DNA of 64,000 nucleotides. Origin: Gracilariopsis chorda. Lineage: Eukaryota; Rhodophyta; Florideophyceae; Gracilariales; Gracilariaceae. The translations under genes and the position numbers were made by a program. Each line of letters begins with the position of its first letter. Position 1 is the stretch's first letter. Shown one piece after another: positions 41,259 through 50,686 of this stretch. The notes beneath the pieces were generated by a model, which was not told where the DNA came from, searched no databases, and saw only the letters and a program-made list of their open reading frames with translations. Location: contig NBIV01000088.1 in assembly GCA_003194525.1 (NCBI GenBank), positions 62,001-126,000 on the forward strand. Reading direction: 5' to 3'.

Positions 41259-42992
41259 CTAGGAGCGGGCTGCCAGAGCCGAAGCACTCGAGTTCTTCTT
41301 ACCTACTTTGTAGTAAACATCCATGAAGCTCCCTTCAGCATTATACTTTTCCCGACACTGTTGATACAAAGTCTTGTCAAACATCTTCCAAAAATCAGAT
41401 TCATTGAGTTCAGTGATCGCGTACAACGTCTGATAACCATGGTTCTCGATGAGCCATTGTTCGAGTTTGTGACTTGCCGCTGCGGCATCAAACTTCTCCT
41501 TACGAAGGATATGACCTGGGGTATACCAAATCCCAAGGTCAGTAAACATCTGTGCCTCGTTTGTATCGCCCTGAGCCATCTCACCACTATCGTAATCCTT
41601 TTCGCAATCCAACATTGTTCCCATACGTGTCTTGAACACACGGTGAGGGCATAACCAAAGAGGATAAATGTCGTAATCATCATGCATCAACTCCATGCAT
41701 GCTGCGGTCTTGTGTAGAGGTACCAAAATGTCTTGGGCAACAAATCGAGCGGTGTAGTACTCCCACATCTTTCCAAATGTAGTCAGCTTCAAAAAGCTTA
41801 CCCTTGGGGGCATGAGCCATCCAAGGAGCCAACGAAAGAGAACATGGTTTCCCATCGGAACGAGCAAATCCGCCTCCCAATACAGACTTCTGGTGTGTCG
41901 ATGGTAATAATCTCTTGTCGGTACATATTCAACGACTGGCGAACCGTCCGTGGATTTATCAAGAACGGACTCTTTTACGTGCTTGTGGAACCACGGCTTG
42001 AACCAGTAACCCATTCTGTTAATCTTGCCAGTTCGAGCTTCCTGTTCATCTACATAATCAGCAGTCATTATAACTCCTCGATTAGAACTATATATCAAGC
42101 CTTCCACATATTCTGCCCACAGTTTATCCTCGGGTACGAGAAAATGATTCCAGGCTTTGCACATCTCTTCAATGGTTCCTGCAACTGGGTAATAAGTAAC
42201 TTTCATATATGGCTTCACTTTGATTAGCCGCATTTCCACTCCAACGAGCATCCCAAGAGCGCCATAAGACCAAGGAATAGCGTGAAACAGATCCTTGTGC
42301 TCGTTATCTCTTGTTGCTGTCACTACACGACCTCCAGCGAGTACAATTTCCATTGATACCACTTCGTCATAAAACAAACCATATTTGTGACTGGAACCTT
42401 CTATTCCGTATCCGCACACAAGCCCTCCAACAGTAAGGTCATCGTATTCCGGGACGACAGGGATGCAAACGCCCAGTTTCAGCAATGTAGCAGTGAGATA
42501 ACCCATCGTTACATACGGTTCAATTTTTACTACCATTCGATTCAAATCGACGTTGACGATATCTGCCAAGTCAGATAGATCGACCTCATATCGGGAGCCG
42601 CGTTTGTAGGCCGAATCGCGATTCGTTACACTCCAGAAAGTCGGACGTGCTGTGCAGACTAACCCGTGGTAACCCGAGCGGTGCTTTGCAACAGCGCTTC
42701 GCACACGTTCTACGCGATCGAGGTGTTTGCGAAGTGTTGCAGGGCCTCGAATAAGTGACTTTATCCAGGCTCGAAGCAAGTGAGCACGAGCCCAGAGAAA
42801 CGAAAGGGGAAGCACGATGGGTATAATAATAATCCATCGAAACTGCATCAAAAAGTCTAGTAAGTGAAAAGGAGCGCGGGGATGATGGCATAGTGGACGA
42901 GCCGGAGATTCGGGATTCCACCACCAGTTCCCTGTTGCCTTCTTATTGACCAATTCAGCAGGAGCATCACATGTCTCTTCCTTGGAAGCCAT
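41259..42992 (-). CDS. DHCR24: Delta24-sterol reductase (DHCR24/DWF1 type)
   Basis: This is a FAD-dependent, NADPH-using enzyme of the endoplasmic reticulum that reduces the C24(25) double bond in cholesterol or phytosterol synthesis. The 577-residue product has an N-terminal membrane anchor (FRWIIIIPIVLPLSFLWA). A FAD-binding type 4 domain follows, containing VKIEPYVTMGYLTATLLKLG, VVPEYDDLTVGGLVCGYGIEGSSHKYGLFYD in two parts, and SYGALGMLVGVEMRLI. The conserved C-terminal half includes YYHRHTRSLYWEADLLVPMGN, PLWLCPHR and WYTPGH. Length and order agree with animal DHCR24 and plant DWF1. Many florideophyte red algae accumulate cholesterol, which fits this enzyme. Confidence 0.95.
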   Translation of the reverse strand: MASKEETCDAPAELVNKKATGNWWWNPESPARPLCHHPRAPFHLLDFLMQFRWIIIIPIVLPLSFLWARAHLLRAWIKSLIRGPATLRKHLDRVERVRSAVAKHRSGYHGLVCTARPTFWSVTNRDSAYKRGSRYEVDLSDLADIVNVDLNRMVVKIEPYVTMGYLTATLLKLGVCIPVVPEYDDLTVGGLVCGYGIEGSSHKYGLFYDEVVSMEIVLAGGRVVTATRDNEHKDLFHAIPWSYGALGMLVGVEMRLIKVKPYMKVTYYPVAGTIEEMCKAWNHFLVPEDKLWAEYVEGLIYSSNRGVIMTADYVDEQEARTGKINRMGYWFKPWFHKHVKESVLDKSTDGSPVVEYVPTRDYYHRHTRSLYWEADLLVPMGNHVLFRWLLGWLMPPRVSFLKLTTFGKMWEYYTARFVAQDILVPLHKTAACMELMHDDYDIYPLWLCPHRVFKTRMGTMLDCEKDYDSGEMAQGDTNEAQMFTDLGIWYTPGHILRKEKFDAAAASHKLEQWLIENHGYQTLYAITELNESDFWKMFDKTLYQQCREKYNAEGSFMDVYYKVGKKNSSASALAARS

Positions 42993-44463
42993 GATGTATT
43001 TGCTGGGGAGGAAGACTTGGAACGAAATGCACCTCCAGGATGTCAGATCTTCTCAGATCGACCAACACGCAATGTCAGAAGTTCTGGCTCAAGAACTCGA
43101 TGCACAAGGAGGGTCACGAACGAACGAAAGTCTTTATTCATTTACGGGGGTCACGCAGTGGCCATTCTGTTACGATACGTAGTAGAGTTAGGCATTGTTA
43201 ACCCTTGGTAACCCTGCGTTAGCATTCCCCAACTAGTCCAACATTTTAGAAGGAATACAGTACATCTAACGGATGTAGTAAATTCCAAAAAGAGGACCAA
43301 AAATTTCAGTCTGCCCTCATGAAAAGAGCCTCCATTTCGGATACGGAGATTCAAATTTGATACAAAGCCAGCGGATCTCGATCACGAGACTAGGTCATCT
43401 CTGACAGTTGGACAACAAGTGCTCTCTCGCTAGTAGTAGAGAGAACGGCAAGAACAAATAGCATGATGAGCATGCCACCTTGTAGATATTCAACTCGTGA
43501 TCAAACGCGTCCAGAGTCGATAAAGACTCTAGACGCCGTGAACGCTTGTTATGAAATCATCATTGTCCCCTGGACGCGTTAATCAACTTTCTCAAGAGCA
43601 GCATTTATGGCACCTGTATAACACGAGCGAACTTTGATGTATGGTAGGACAACTGCATGTTCTGTTTGAGGCGCGTCTACTCACCAAACCTCGTACGCGC
43701 TTGCATCTCCCTTTGCTTGCATTCTGTAATAATAAGACTCCGCTCACCGTCCTTGTCAGGCGATGAAGAAAAAGGAGATGGAATGGACTATCTCATCATT
43801 CTTGGGGATGCTGAGAAAGCGTCCTGCCTCTCATCATCCCCGACGATGGTGTGATGGCTTCGTACAGTGCCGCATTCATGCGAACATGTTAGGACTAACT
43901 ACCGAGAAAGACGACTAGCGTCTTTCTCTCTGAGTATAAAAAGAGGAAACAGAGCTCGGCCTTTGCCTCTCGTCTGTTTTCCAACCCATTTATCATCAAT
44001 CCTACCTCTCTAAGCAAAGGAATCCTCCTTTTTGGGCCGCCCCTTTTTTCTAACGTATTATTTCACAACAAATTCAGCAGTTGATTTTGAGACAGTGTCC
44101 GTCAGCACGTGATACGTTCATCTTTTCCTCGTCATATTGTTTTCCATCTTGTAAGAATCCTCATAACGAATCCGCAATGGTTCTTCATTTCGAATGACGA
44201 TATTCTTACAATTTGCACTTCGGAATCAACTATGAACACATATTCATGTTCTCTATCAAAGCCCGTAATCCCCGAAGGGGGGGGGGGGGGGGGCATTGCA
44301 TTCATTGGATTTACATGAGCATGTAGTCATTTCACTGTCTTCAGTAAGGTGGCAATCGCTACCCCTTTCAAGTGTAGTTCTCACTCGATACCATGTCTCT
44401 GTTGATCGCTTCTCTGTATTTCAATTAGTTTACACCTTCAGCACTTCTAGAGTCCTTACGGCT
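42993..44463. other. 1.5-kb spacer with hairpin, TATA box and poly-G run
   Basis: This lies upstream of DHCR24 and downstream of the ligase gene. It holds an inverted repeat GAGAAAGACG/CGTCTTTCTC at 43904-43928, directly followed by TATAAAAA at 43935-43942. That layout recalls the LTRs elsewhere in the window. A poly-G run lies at about 44278-44293. No gene is recognised. Confidence 0.4.
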
Positions 44464-47175
44464 TCAAGCCACCGCCGAAAGCTCGGTGGCGAGGTGCTGC
44501 ACCGCGTACTGCAAGATACGGTCAATGAACTCATACGGGGTGTAGCCCTGCAGCGCCGTCTGGTGAAAGATCGCCGTGGCGGGCGTCATCCCAGGTAGCG
44601 AGTTGGCTTCGATCACCACTGTCTCCGCCCTCTCGCCATAGACACGGACGAATGCGTCGATGCGGGCGTAGCCCTCGATCCCGAGCACTCTGGCCGCTCG
44701 CTCCAGCTCAGCCTGTACCTGACGCGACAGCCTCGCACTTGTCTCCTTGTCCGAAGCGAAGCGCGCCGGTGTCACATTCAGTCCCTCTCCCGCGAGGAAC
44801 TTCTCATCCAGAGAAAGAATCCCCGCACTGGCCACCGACTCAGATGGTTCGAACATTTCGTATACAGGGCCATTCCTTCCGTGCTTGGTCAGCAGACCGC
44901 CAGTCACCTCAAGAAAATGGTCTGCCCCGTTGGCGCCGATCAGCTCTTCTACAAGGAAGACTGATTTGACCGGGAACTCTTCGCCAGGTGCCAGTGCTAA
45001 CACCCGTACTTGCTCCGCCAGCAACGTCATGTCTTCGCGGAAGATTTGCCGCGCAAATGCCACTAGCTGGGCACGATCGGTAATCTTCTTCACCGCAGAG
45101 CTGCACCCGTCGTCTACCGGTTTCGCGATCAGTGGATATGAAAACCGGGTCTCAATCTTGTCCAGGACAGCAACCGCGTTGCTCACCCACTCGCTTTTCT
45201 CCACGAGTGCGTGCCTCGCTACTGCAAACCCAGACTGCCGAAGTAGCTTAATCGTCTCGAACTTGTCTATTGTGATTTGGGCACTCTTCGGCCGCGATCC
45301 ATTGTACGGTATACCGACTGCTTCCAATCGCGCTTGCACATGCCCGTCCTCCCCTGGACGCCCATGCAGCGCAATAAAAGCGACATCCGTTCGCTCTTCT
45401 AAGCCTTCGAACGTGAGTTCCAGAGGCCTGAAGATCGTTTGTTGGGCATACTTCTTCGTCAGCGCTGCTGCCCGCTTAATCGTCTCTTGAGTTACCGAGT
45501 GCACTGGATCCTTCAGTGCTTTGTGTATTTTCTCTCGGATGTCGTCAGCATTGTCCTTTAGTAGCAGATTGGTAGGAATCTGGTACAACTCTATCCCATT
45601 TGGATTTCCCGTAAGGAACACAGGGACAGGCGCGTATTTTGCGGAAGACGAGAGCTTCTCAAAAACATTGCGACCGCTTTCGACAGAGATGTGACGCTCC
45701 GTTGAATAGCCACCAAGCAGGACTGCAACACGCGTTTTGCTACTCTCCGCGTGCTCCAGATTTGTGATGCAGTCATCAAGATTGCTGAGCAGTCGCTCGA
45801 CATTAATAACATGCTTACCGTTTCGAAGACGGGCGGCTAACGAGGTGCGGATGATGAGCGTAAGAAACTGAGACGGGTTCAGACCGATTTCGGCCGCTTG
45901 ATGAAAGAAGAACGACGATGGCAGCATACCAGAAGTAGTGTTGGGATCGTTGAGGAAAATTTCTCCGCTAGGGGTTAAGAAACCGTCAAGACGTGCATAG
46001 ACCTCAAAGTGCAGTTTCTCAAAAAGTTGACAGCAGGCTGACTGAATCTTGCGAAGAGTAACGTTGTCCACAGAGCTCGGAGTAATTTTGCGTGAGAGAC
46101 CGGGCAGATACTTGGCACGATAGTCCAGAATAGGTAGACTCTTCCTGATCTCGGTCGGGGGAAGCGCCAGTGGTCTACGGTCCTCCCCTTCAATGACGAT
46201 GCAACTGAACTCAAGACCTTCAATGAACTGCTCGAATATAACTACCGACTCACTGGAAAGCGCTCGAAGAGTGATCGGTTTCGTTTGCGAGTCAAGCCAC
46301 TTCCAGAGCCCATCCGGAAGATAGAAACAGGCCTTTTCACCCCCAGCAGAAGCCTCTACAGGCAGCCCAATTCCAGAACGAATATCAGTGAGGGCGGCGA
46401 GATACTGATGCTTGCCTTCGTCAGACATATCGAGCCAGTCGGCTGGTGCGAGTTGTTCTACGAAGAAAGAGCGATTGACAGCGAGCTCGAAATCCTGCAG
46501 CGCTGGCTCTTGCAGGACGGTCACGCCTATGGATGAACCCTGGTGTGCCGACTTGACCACGAAACGAGTGCCCAGCTTTCTGCACAAGTGATTGAGGAGA
46601 ATCGGACGGTCTGTAGATTGCCATTGAGCCCAAGAGATTTCATGATGATCTGGACTCGCGAAACCGCAGTCTCTTAGAAGCGCCCGCTGGAGGCTTTTGT
46701 CAATGCCAACGGCTGAAGGAAATATGCCTGAACCAGTATAAGGTATGGCATACCATTCAAGAAGACCTTGCAGGCTGCCATCTTCGCCATGCAGACCATG
46801 CAACGTGACAAAAGCGAGGTCGAAATGGTCGGAAAACTGGTGCGGGTACAACGGGACGCCGACCTCGTGGGCCATGCGTTGCCAGTCTGCGTCCGAAATG
46901 TGGCCGAGAGATTCAATATAGAGCTGGAATTCATGGTTCATGCGCGGCAGATGTGTGACAGGAGGGTAGAAATCGCGAATAGAGCCCTTGTAGATAAACG
47001 ACCAGCGGAGCAAAATGAAGCGGCCTAGGCTGTCCACAAATATTGGGACTGGTTCAAAGAGCGACTTATTGAGGTTGTCGTATACGGTTCGGCCACCCGC
47101 GAAGGAGACCTCACGCTCACGGGATGGGCCGCCGAAGAAGATGCCGACACGAAGCCGACTGCTGTTTACGGTCAT
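44464..47175 (-). CDS. tandem D-alanine--D-alanine ligase (two Ddl units fused)
   Basis: This ATP-grasp enzyme is predicted to join two D-alanines. The 903-residue product contains two Ddl copies in tandem. Copy 1, about residues 1-470, has RVGIFFGGPSREREVS, LHGLHGEDGSLQGLLE and YARLDGFLTPSGEIFLNDPN. Copy 2, about 483-903, has RVAVLLGGYSTERHISVESG, ALHGRPGEDGHVQARLE and YARIDAFVRV followed by IEANSLPGMTPAT. Plant nuclear genomes encode a similar tandem Ddl, linked in mosses to plastid peptidoglycan. No obvious transit peptide is visible at the chosen start. The role in this organism is open, because red-algal plastids are not known to have a peptidoglycan wall. Confidence 0.85.
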   Translation of the reverse strand: MTVNSSRLRVGIFFGGPSREREVSFAGGRTVYDNLNKSLFEPVPIFVDSLGRFILLRWSFIYKGSIRDFYPPVTHLPRMNHEFQLYIESLGHISDADWQRMAHEVGVPLYPHQFSDHFDLAFVTLHGLHGEDGSLQGLLEWYAIPYTGSGIFPSAVGIDKSLQRALLRDCGFASPDHHEISWAQWQSTDRPILLNHLCRKLGTRFVVKSAHQGSSIGVTVLQEPALQDFELAVNRSFFVEQLAPADWLDMSDEGKHQYLAALTDIRSGIGLPVEASAGGEKACFYLPDGLWKWLDSQTKPITLRALSSESVVIFEQFIEGLEFSCIVIEGEDRRPLALPPTEIRKSLPILDYRAKYLPGLSRKITPSSVDNVTLRKIQSACCQLFEKLHFEVYARLDGFLTPSGEIFLNDPNTTSGMLPSSFFFHQAAEIGLNPSQFLTLIIRTSLAARLRNGKHVINVERLLSNLDDCITNLEHAESSKTRVAVLLGGYSTERHISVESGRNVFEKLSSSAKYAPVPVFLTGNPNGIELYQIPTNLLLKDNADDIREKIHKALKDPVHSVTQETIKRAAALTKKYAQQTIFRPLELTFEGLEERTDVAFIALHGRPGEDGHVQARLEAVGIPYNGSRPKSAQITIDKFETIKLLRQSGFAVARHALVEKSEWVSNAVAVLDKIETRFSYPLIAKPVDDGCSSAVKKITDRAQLVAFARQIFREDMTLLAEQVRVLALAPGEEFPVKSVFLVEELIGANGADHFLEVTGGLLTKHGRNGPVYEMFEPSESVASAGILSLDEKFLAGEGLNVTPARFASDKETSARLSRQVQAELERAARVLGIEGYARIDAFVRVYGERAETVVIEANSLPGMTPATAIFHQTALQGYTPYEFIDRILQYAVQHLATELSAVA

Positions 47176-47604
47176 CTTGACTGGAGTGTGGTTTTGTGTA
47201 AGGCAGAGATCAAGTGCATACCGCTCTCAAAGAACAGAGAAAACGTCGTCTTGCGATGTTCATCATGTTCACAGAATAGGAATAGGGCACGAAGTTCCAA
47301 AGAGGAAGAACGGCAGACTGCAATTCGTACTGTATGCCAAAGGCCTCCTTTATAAGCATGTTGCGACAGGATTCCCTTAATCATCCAAGGGTGGCTATTA
47401 GAGGAGGTAAAGGGTAACTGCTAACCATATACTATCGAAGCATGTCGCGACTGAATTCTCGCAATCGTCGAGTTACAAGGGTGGCTAATAGAGGAGGCCT
47501 TCTGGATGCAAGTATACACTGTATACCTCCGCATATATATTATACAGCATCATGATCATCATCATGATGCAGTGCTTCTGGGTGCTGCTTCAAAGACTAG
47601 TGTC
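47176..47604. other. Ddl upstream spacer
   Basis: This is probably the promoter region of the ligase gene. No other feature is supported. Confidence 0.35.
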
Positions 47605-47609
47605 TACTA

Positions 47610-47747
47610 TGTGAATGGACTGACTGTGGCCGCTCATTGGAACGAGCCACAGGGTCCACACACTAGTCTTATGGAGCTAGTATATATAGACTGAATGTTT
47701 TCACTCCCTTAAGGAGAAAAAAACAAGGCAGAGCGACAATCGCTACA
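47610..47747 (+). repeat. solo LTR related to lineage-B Copia
   Basis: The 138-base unit starts TGTGAATGGA, as does the LTR of the 50-56 kb element, and ends CGCTACA. It contains the ATTGGAACGAG motif and a TATATATAG box. It is flanked by a perfect 5-base duplication, TACTA, at 47605-47609 and 47748-47752. No internal Copia sequence adjoins, so it looks like a solo LTR left by recombination between two LTRs. Confidence 0.78.
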
Positions 47748-47752
47748 TACTA

Positions 47753-48476
47753 GAGTTAACTTGCTGCCAAGACAGCAGGCATCCACTGAATAAATCCTAT
47801 CAGTAAGGCTACCAAGCCGATTACAACGTCACGCTCCCGCAAGTCTGAGCTATTTCGACGACCGAGTGCGGATTACGGGGCACGAGAAGGGGCAAAACTG
47901 GTCCCGAGCCGCAGACGAGGTACCAATTTACCCGGCGAGTGACCCGTACTTGCACCAGTTCTTCGATATATCGTGCTTATAGCACTGTTACCCGACGTGA
48001 AGCCAATCAACCGCGAGGCAGGAATGCTTGGGAAGTGAAATGAACAAGAGAAATAATATGGATATCACCATCGATGGAGTGAGATATGAACCATGAACCG
48101 TAGAATTCCCCTCGGTGCTTCCATGCGATGAATTCCCATCAACTAACCCTTTACCCCATATGGTTAAACTATCTTTTTGACTATCTCCCACTGTCGTTAC
48201 TTCATAGCACGAGATCGGCCAATACTGCTAGGAGTGTCGATCATGAATCTCAAATCAAGCTTAGAACAATTCAATGCAAATCATTTGCATTGAATTGCTC
48301 TAAGCATGATGTTCTATTAAAATACTAAGCTATCTACCCTTTACATCACTGCGAAACAGCTCCCCGTCAGCCGCAGCCAGCCCCTGTCCACGCACCAGAA
48401 CCAATGCCTTTTGCACACGGCAAACCGCTAATCACGTAAGCTGTATTCTGAGCAAACGAGCATTTGACGGAGAAAA
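47753..48476. other. spacer between solo LTR and cystathionine beta-lyase gene
   Basis: No gene is recognised. A perfect inverted repeat AATTCAATGCAAATGATTTGCATTGAATT is visible in two halves at about 48269-48297; it probably forms a hairpin. Confidence 0.4.
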
Positions 48477-49886
48477 TCATGAATAGTCCACCAGTCTTCG
48501 AAAGCCGTTGTGGAGATCCACGATCAAGTCAGACACGTCTTCTAAGCCCACATGGATACGCAACGTTTGTCCACACCCATCACCGTACTTCCACTTTTTT
48601 ACTGTGCGAAAATTGTTTATCTTTGTCTCCATCAACAAACTTTCGTGCCCGCCCCACGAGAGACCCAGCGAGAAGAAGTACATACCGTCCACCATTGCGT
48701 CTACGGCGCCCTGCGAAAAACCTTCTACTAGCTGAAATCCAAACAGGCCGGTCGAGTTAGTATACGAAGTCCTGAACAATTCGTACTGCGGGTGTGAATC
48801 AAGGCCTGGGTGCATTACGCGCGCCACTTCTGGCTGTTCTTCAAGCCATCTGGCTACCTTAATGCCGTTCGTGGCATGGCGCTCGAGACGGACGGATAGA
48901 GTACGCAGTCCACGCAGAGCCAAATAAGCGTCATCCGGGCCCGGTAGGATCCCTAGTGTCGATACGCAGCTCTTCAAACTGCGGTAAGTCGTGTGTTCCC
49001 TTGCAGCTACGACGCCCATCATAAGGTCCGAATGGCCGCTGACGTACTTGGTGAGTGAGGCCACGACAACATCACATCCATTATTCAGAGGTTTGAATAA
49101 GGTCGGTCCCCAAGTGTTGTCCATTATCACTCTTACCCCTTTCGCCTTTGCACGCTTCGCAAGTTCTGGCACGTCTGCCACCTCAAACGTCATGCTTGCT
49201 GGTGATTCGATGAATATTACTGTAGTATTCGGTAAAATGAGTCGCTCCAGGTCATCAGGAGTAATAGAGGGAGCATAATAAGTTGTCGACACTCCGAATC
49301 GAGCAAGGAACCCGTCACAGAAACTCCTTGTGGCATCGTAAACGCCATCTATCATGAGTAGGTGGTCACCGCCCTTCAAGAAAGTGAGAAGAGCTGCGTT
49401 GATAGCAGCCACACCCGATGAGGTCAAGCACGCATTATCAGCGTCCTCGATGGCTGCGAAAGCCTTTTCCAGGACGAACAAGGTTGGGTTTCCGTACCTG
49501 CCGTAGGAAAGCGCAAGGTGAGGCCAATTCTTCATGGTCGCTCTGAACTCTTGAGCATTTGGGAAGACAATCGTAGATGCATGGTACACTGGTGGGTTGA
49601 TAAACGATCGGTTGAGAAGACCGGTAACGCCTTCGTCACGATGAACGCCGCCATGCACGAGGCGTGTGTTTCCCTGAACTTCGGATAGGACGTTATTCTT
49701 ACCGTTGCAATTGGTAGCGGAGTTCTTGGAGAAGATCATGTTCGAGGTGTTCCCATTGACCATTGTGATAGTTGTAGTGCGATTGCAATGCTTGAAATCG
49801 TAAGAGAGATTCTCAGAATTGGGAACCAGGACATATACATTGACAGAGACTGCTGCTGGGCGATCGGGGGCTGTTGCACTGGCCAC
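48477..49886 (-). CDS. cystathionine beta-lyase-like PLP enzyme (MetC type)
   Basis: This Cys/Met-metabolism PLP enzyme is predicted to cleave cystathionine to homocysteine, pyruvate and ammonia in methionine synthesis. The 469-residue product has SYGRYGNPT near residue 128, the PLP aspartate region VIMDNTWGPTLF (Asp256) and the PLP lysine in SLTKYVSGHSD (Lys280). It also has the MetC-type stretch GPDDAYLALRGLRTL with RLERHA, and the C-terminal SWGGHESL. About 65 residues precede the first conserved segment (GNTRLVHGG). They are rich in S, N and T and could be an organelle-targeting sequence, since plant CBL is plastidic. Other family members such as cystathionine gamma-synthase cannot be fully excluded. 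Confidence 0.85.
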   Translation of the reverse strand: MASATAPDRPAAVSVNVYVLVPNSENLSYDFKHCNRTTTITMVNGNTSNMIFSKNSATNCNGKNNVLSEVQGNTRLVHGGVHRDEGVTGLLNRSFINPPVYHASTIVFPNAQEFRATMKNWPHLALSYGRYGNPTLFVLEKAFAAIEDADNACLTSSGVAAINAALLTFLKGGDHLLMIDGVYDATRSFCDGFLARFGVSTTYYAPSITPDDLERLILPNTTVIFIESPASMTFEVADVPELAKRAKAKGVRVIMDNTWGPTLFKPLNNGCDVVVASLTKYVSGHSDLMMGVVAAREHTTYRSLKSCVSTLGILPGPDDAYLALRGLRTLSVRLERHATNGIKVARWLEEQPEVARVMHPGLDSHPQYELFRTSYTNSTGLFGFQLVEGFSQGAVDAMVDGMYFFSLGLSWGGHESLLMETKINNFRTVKKWKYGDGCGQTLRIHVGLEDVSDLIVDLHNGFRRLVDYS

Positions 49887-50259
49887 TATGACGAGTACTG
49901 GTCAGCTCCGGATCCCTGGACGTGAGGTTAAATCTCACCATGGCCGAACACGAATTACTGTTCCTCTGCTTCCGAATAACCCTTACCCGCGGTAAGTTAC
50001 CAAGGGTATTCTTCCGTCCGTACAATCAGTATCAGTATTTAGTCACAAAGGTCACTGTTGTCAGCATCTAGCGTGACGTTTGAATGTAGAAAACAAAGCT
50101 TGACTGCTTGGGTGGCGATAAGCGGTAAGTTACGACAGTCGGACTCCGACTTACCCTTGTACGCAAATATGCCACGGAAGGTGGCGTCTATGGAAAGAGA
50201 GCATTGTTTTCGGGAAGCGTATACAGCGCGCGCAACTTCCTTAAGCACACCCAGCCACA
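49887..50259. other. cystathionine beta-lyase upstream spacer
   Basis: This is the upstream region of the minus-strand lyase gene, ending at the Copia-B target duplication. No other feature is recognised. Confidence 0.4.
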
Positions 50260-50264
50260 AGCTT

Positions 50265-50420
50265 TGTAGCTGTATCTAGCTTTGTGTCTTTTCCACTGTC
50301 TCCCTCCTCCCATCATGCTGGTGAAGGCAGATCAGCGAGGTCATTTATTTGGTGCCTCCAGTCGGGACGAGTGGACTGTAAACCACGTCCCAACTGGTGG
50401 CCAGCGTGTCTCCATTCACA
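50265..50420 (-). repeat. Copia-B 3' LTR
   Basis: This is the partner of 56276-56431. On the minus strand it starts TGTGAATGGAGAC and ends CAGCTACA. It has an inverted repeat (GGGACG...CGTCCC) upstream of AAATAAATGA. Confidence 0.92.
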
Positions 50421-50686
50421 CCGTCCCTCGCAAGCAAGTCATTCGGCGCAGATTGCGACTAATCTACTCTATGATTATGAAGCATAGTAACCACCATTAA
50501 AAACCTGTACCACAGCAAAACCTTATAGGAAAAATCCGCGGTCTAGGAAAAGGTATGATACTCTTACTACATCCAATACTAATCACCATGAAATATAAGA
50601 ATCTACTTTCAAAACAAAACTTGGAAGTATAGTAGCAAGGTTAGTTAGAAATCAACATATTCAGATAATACTTACAAGTAGCAATA

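Noticed and set aside
44747-45490. Plus-strand 247-codon frame
   Set aside because: It is antisense to the second Ddl unit and has no recognisable domain.
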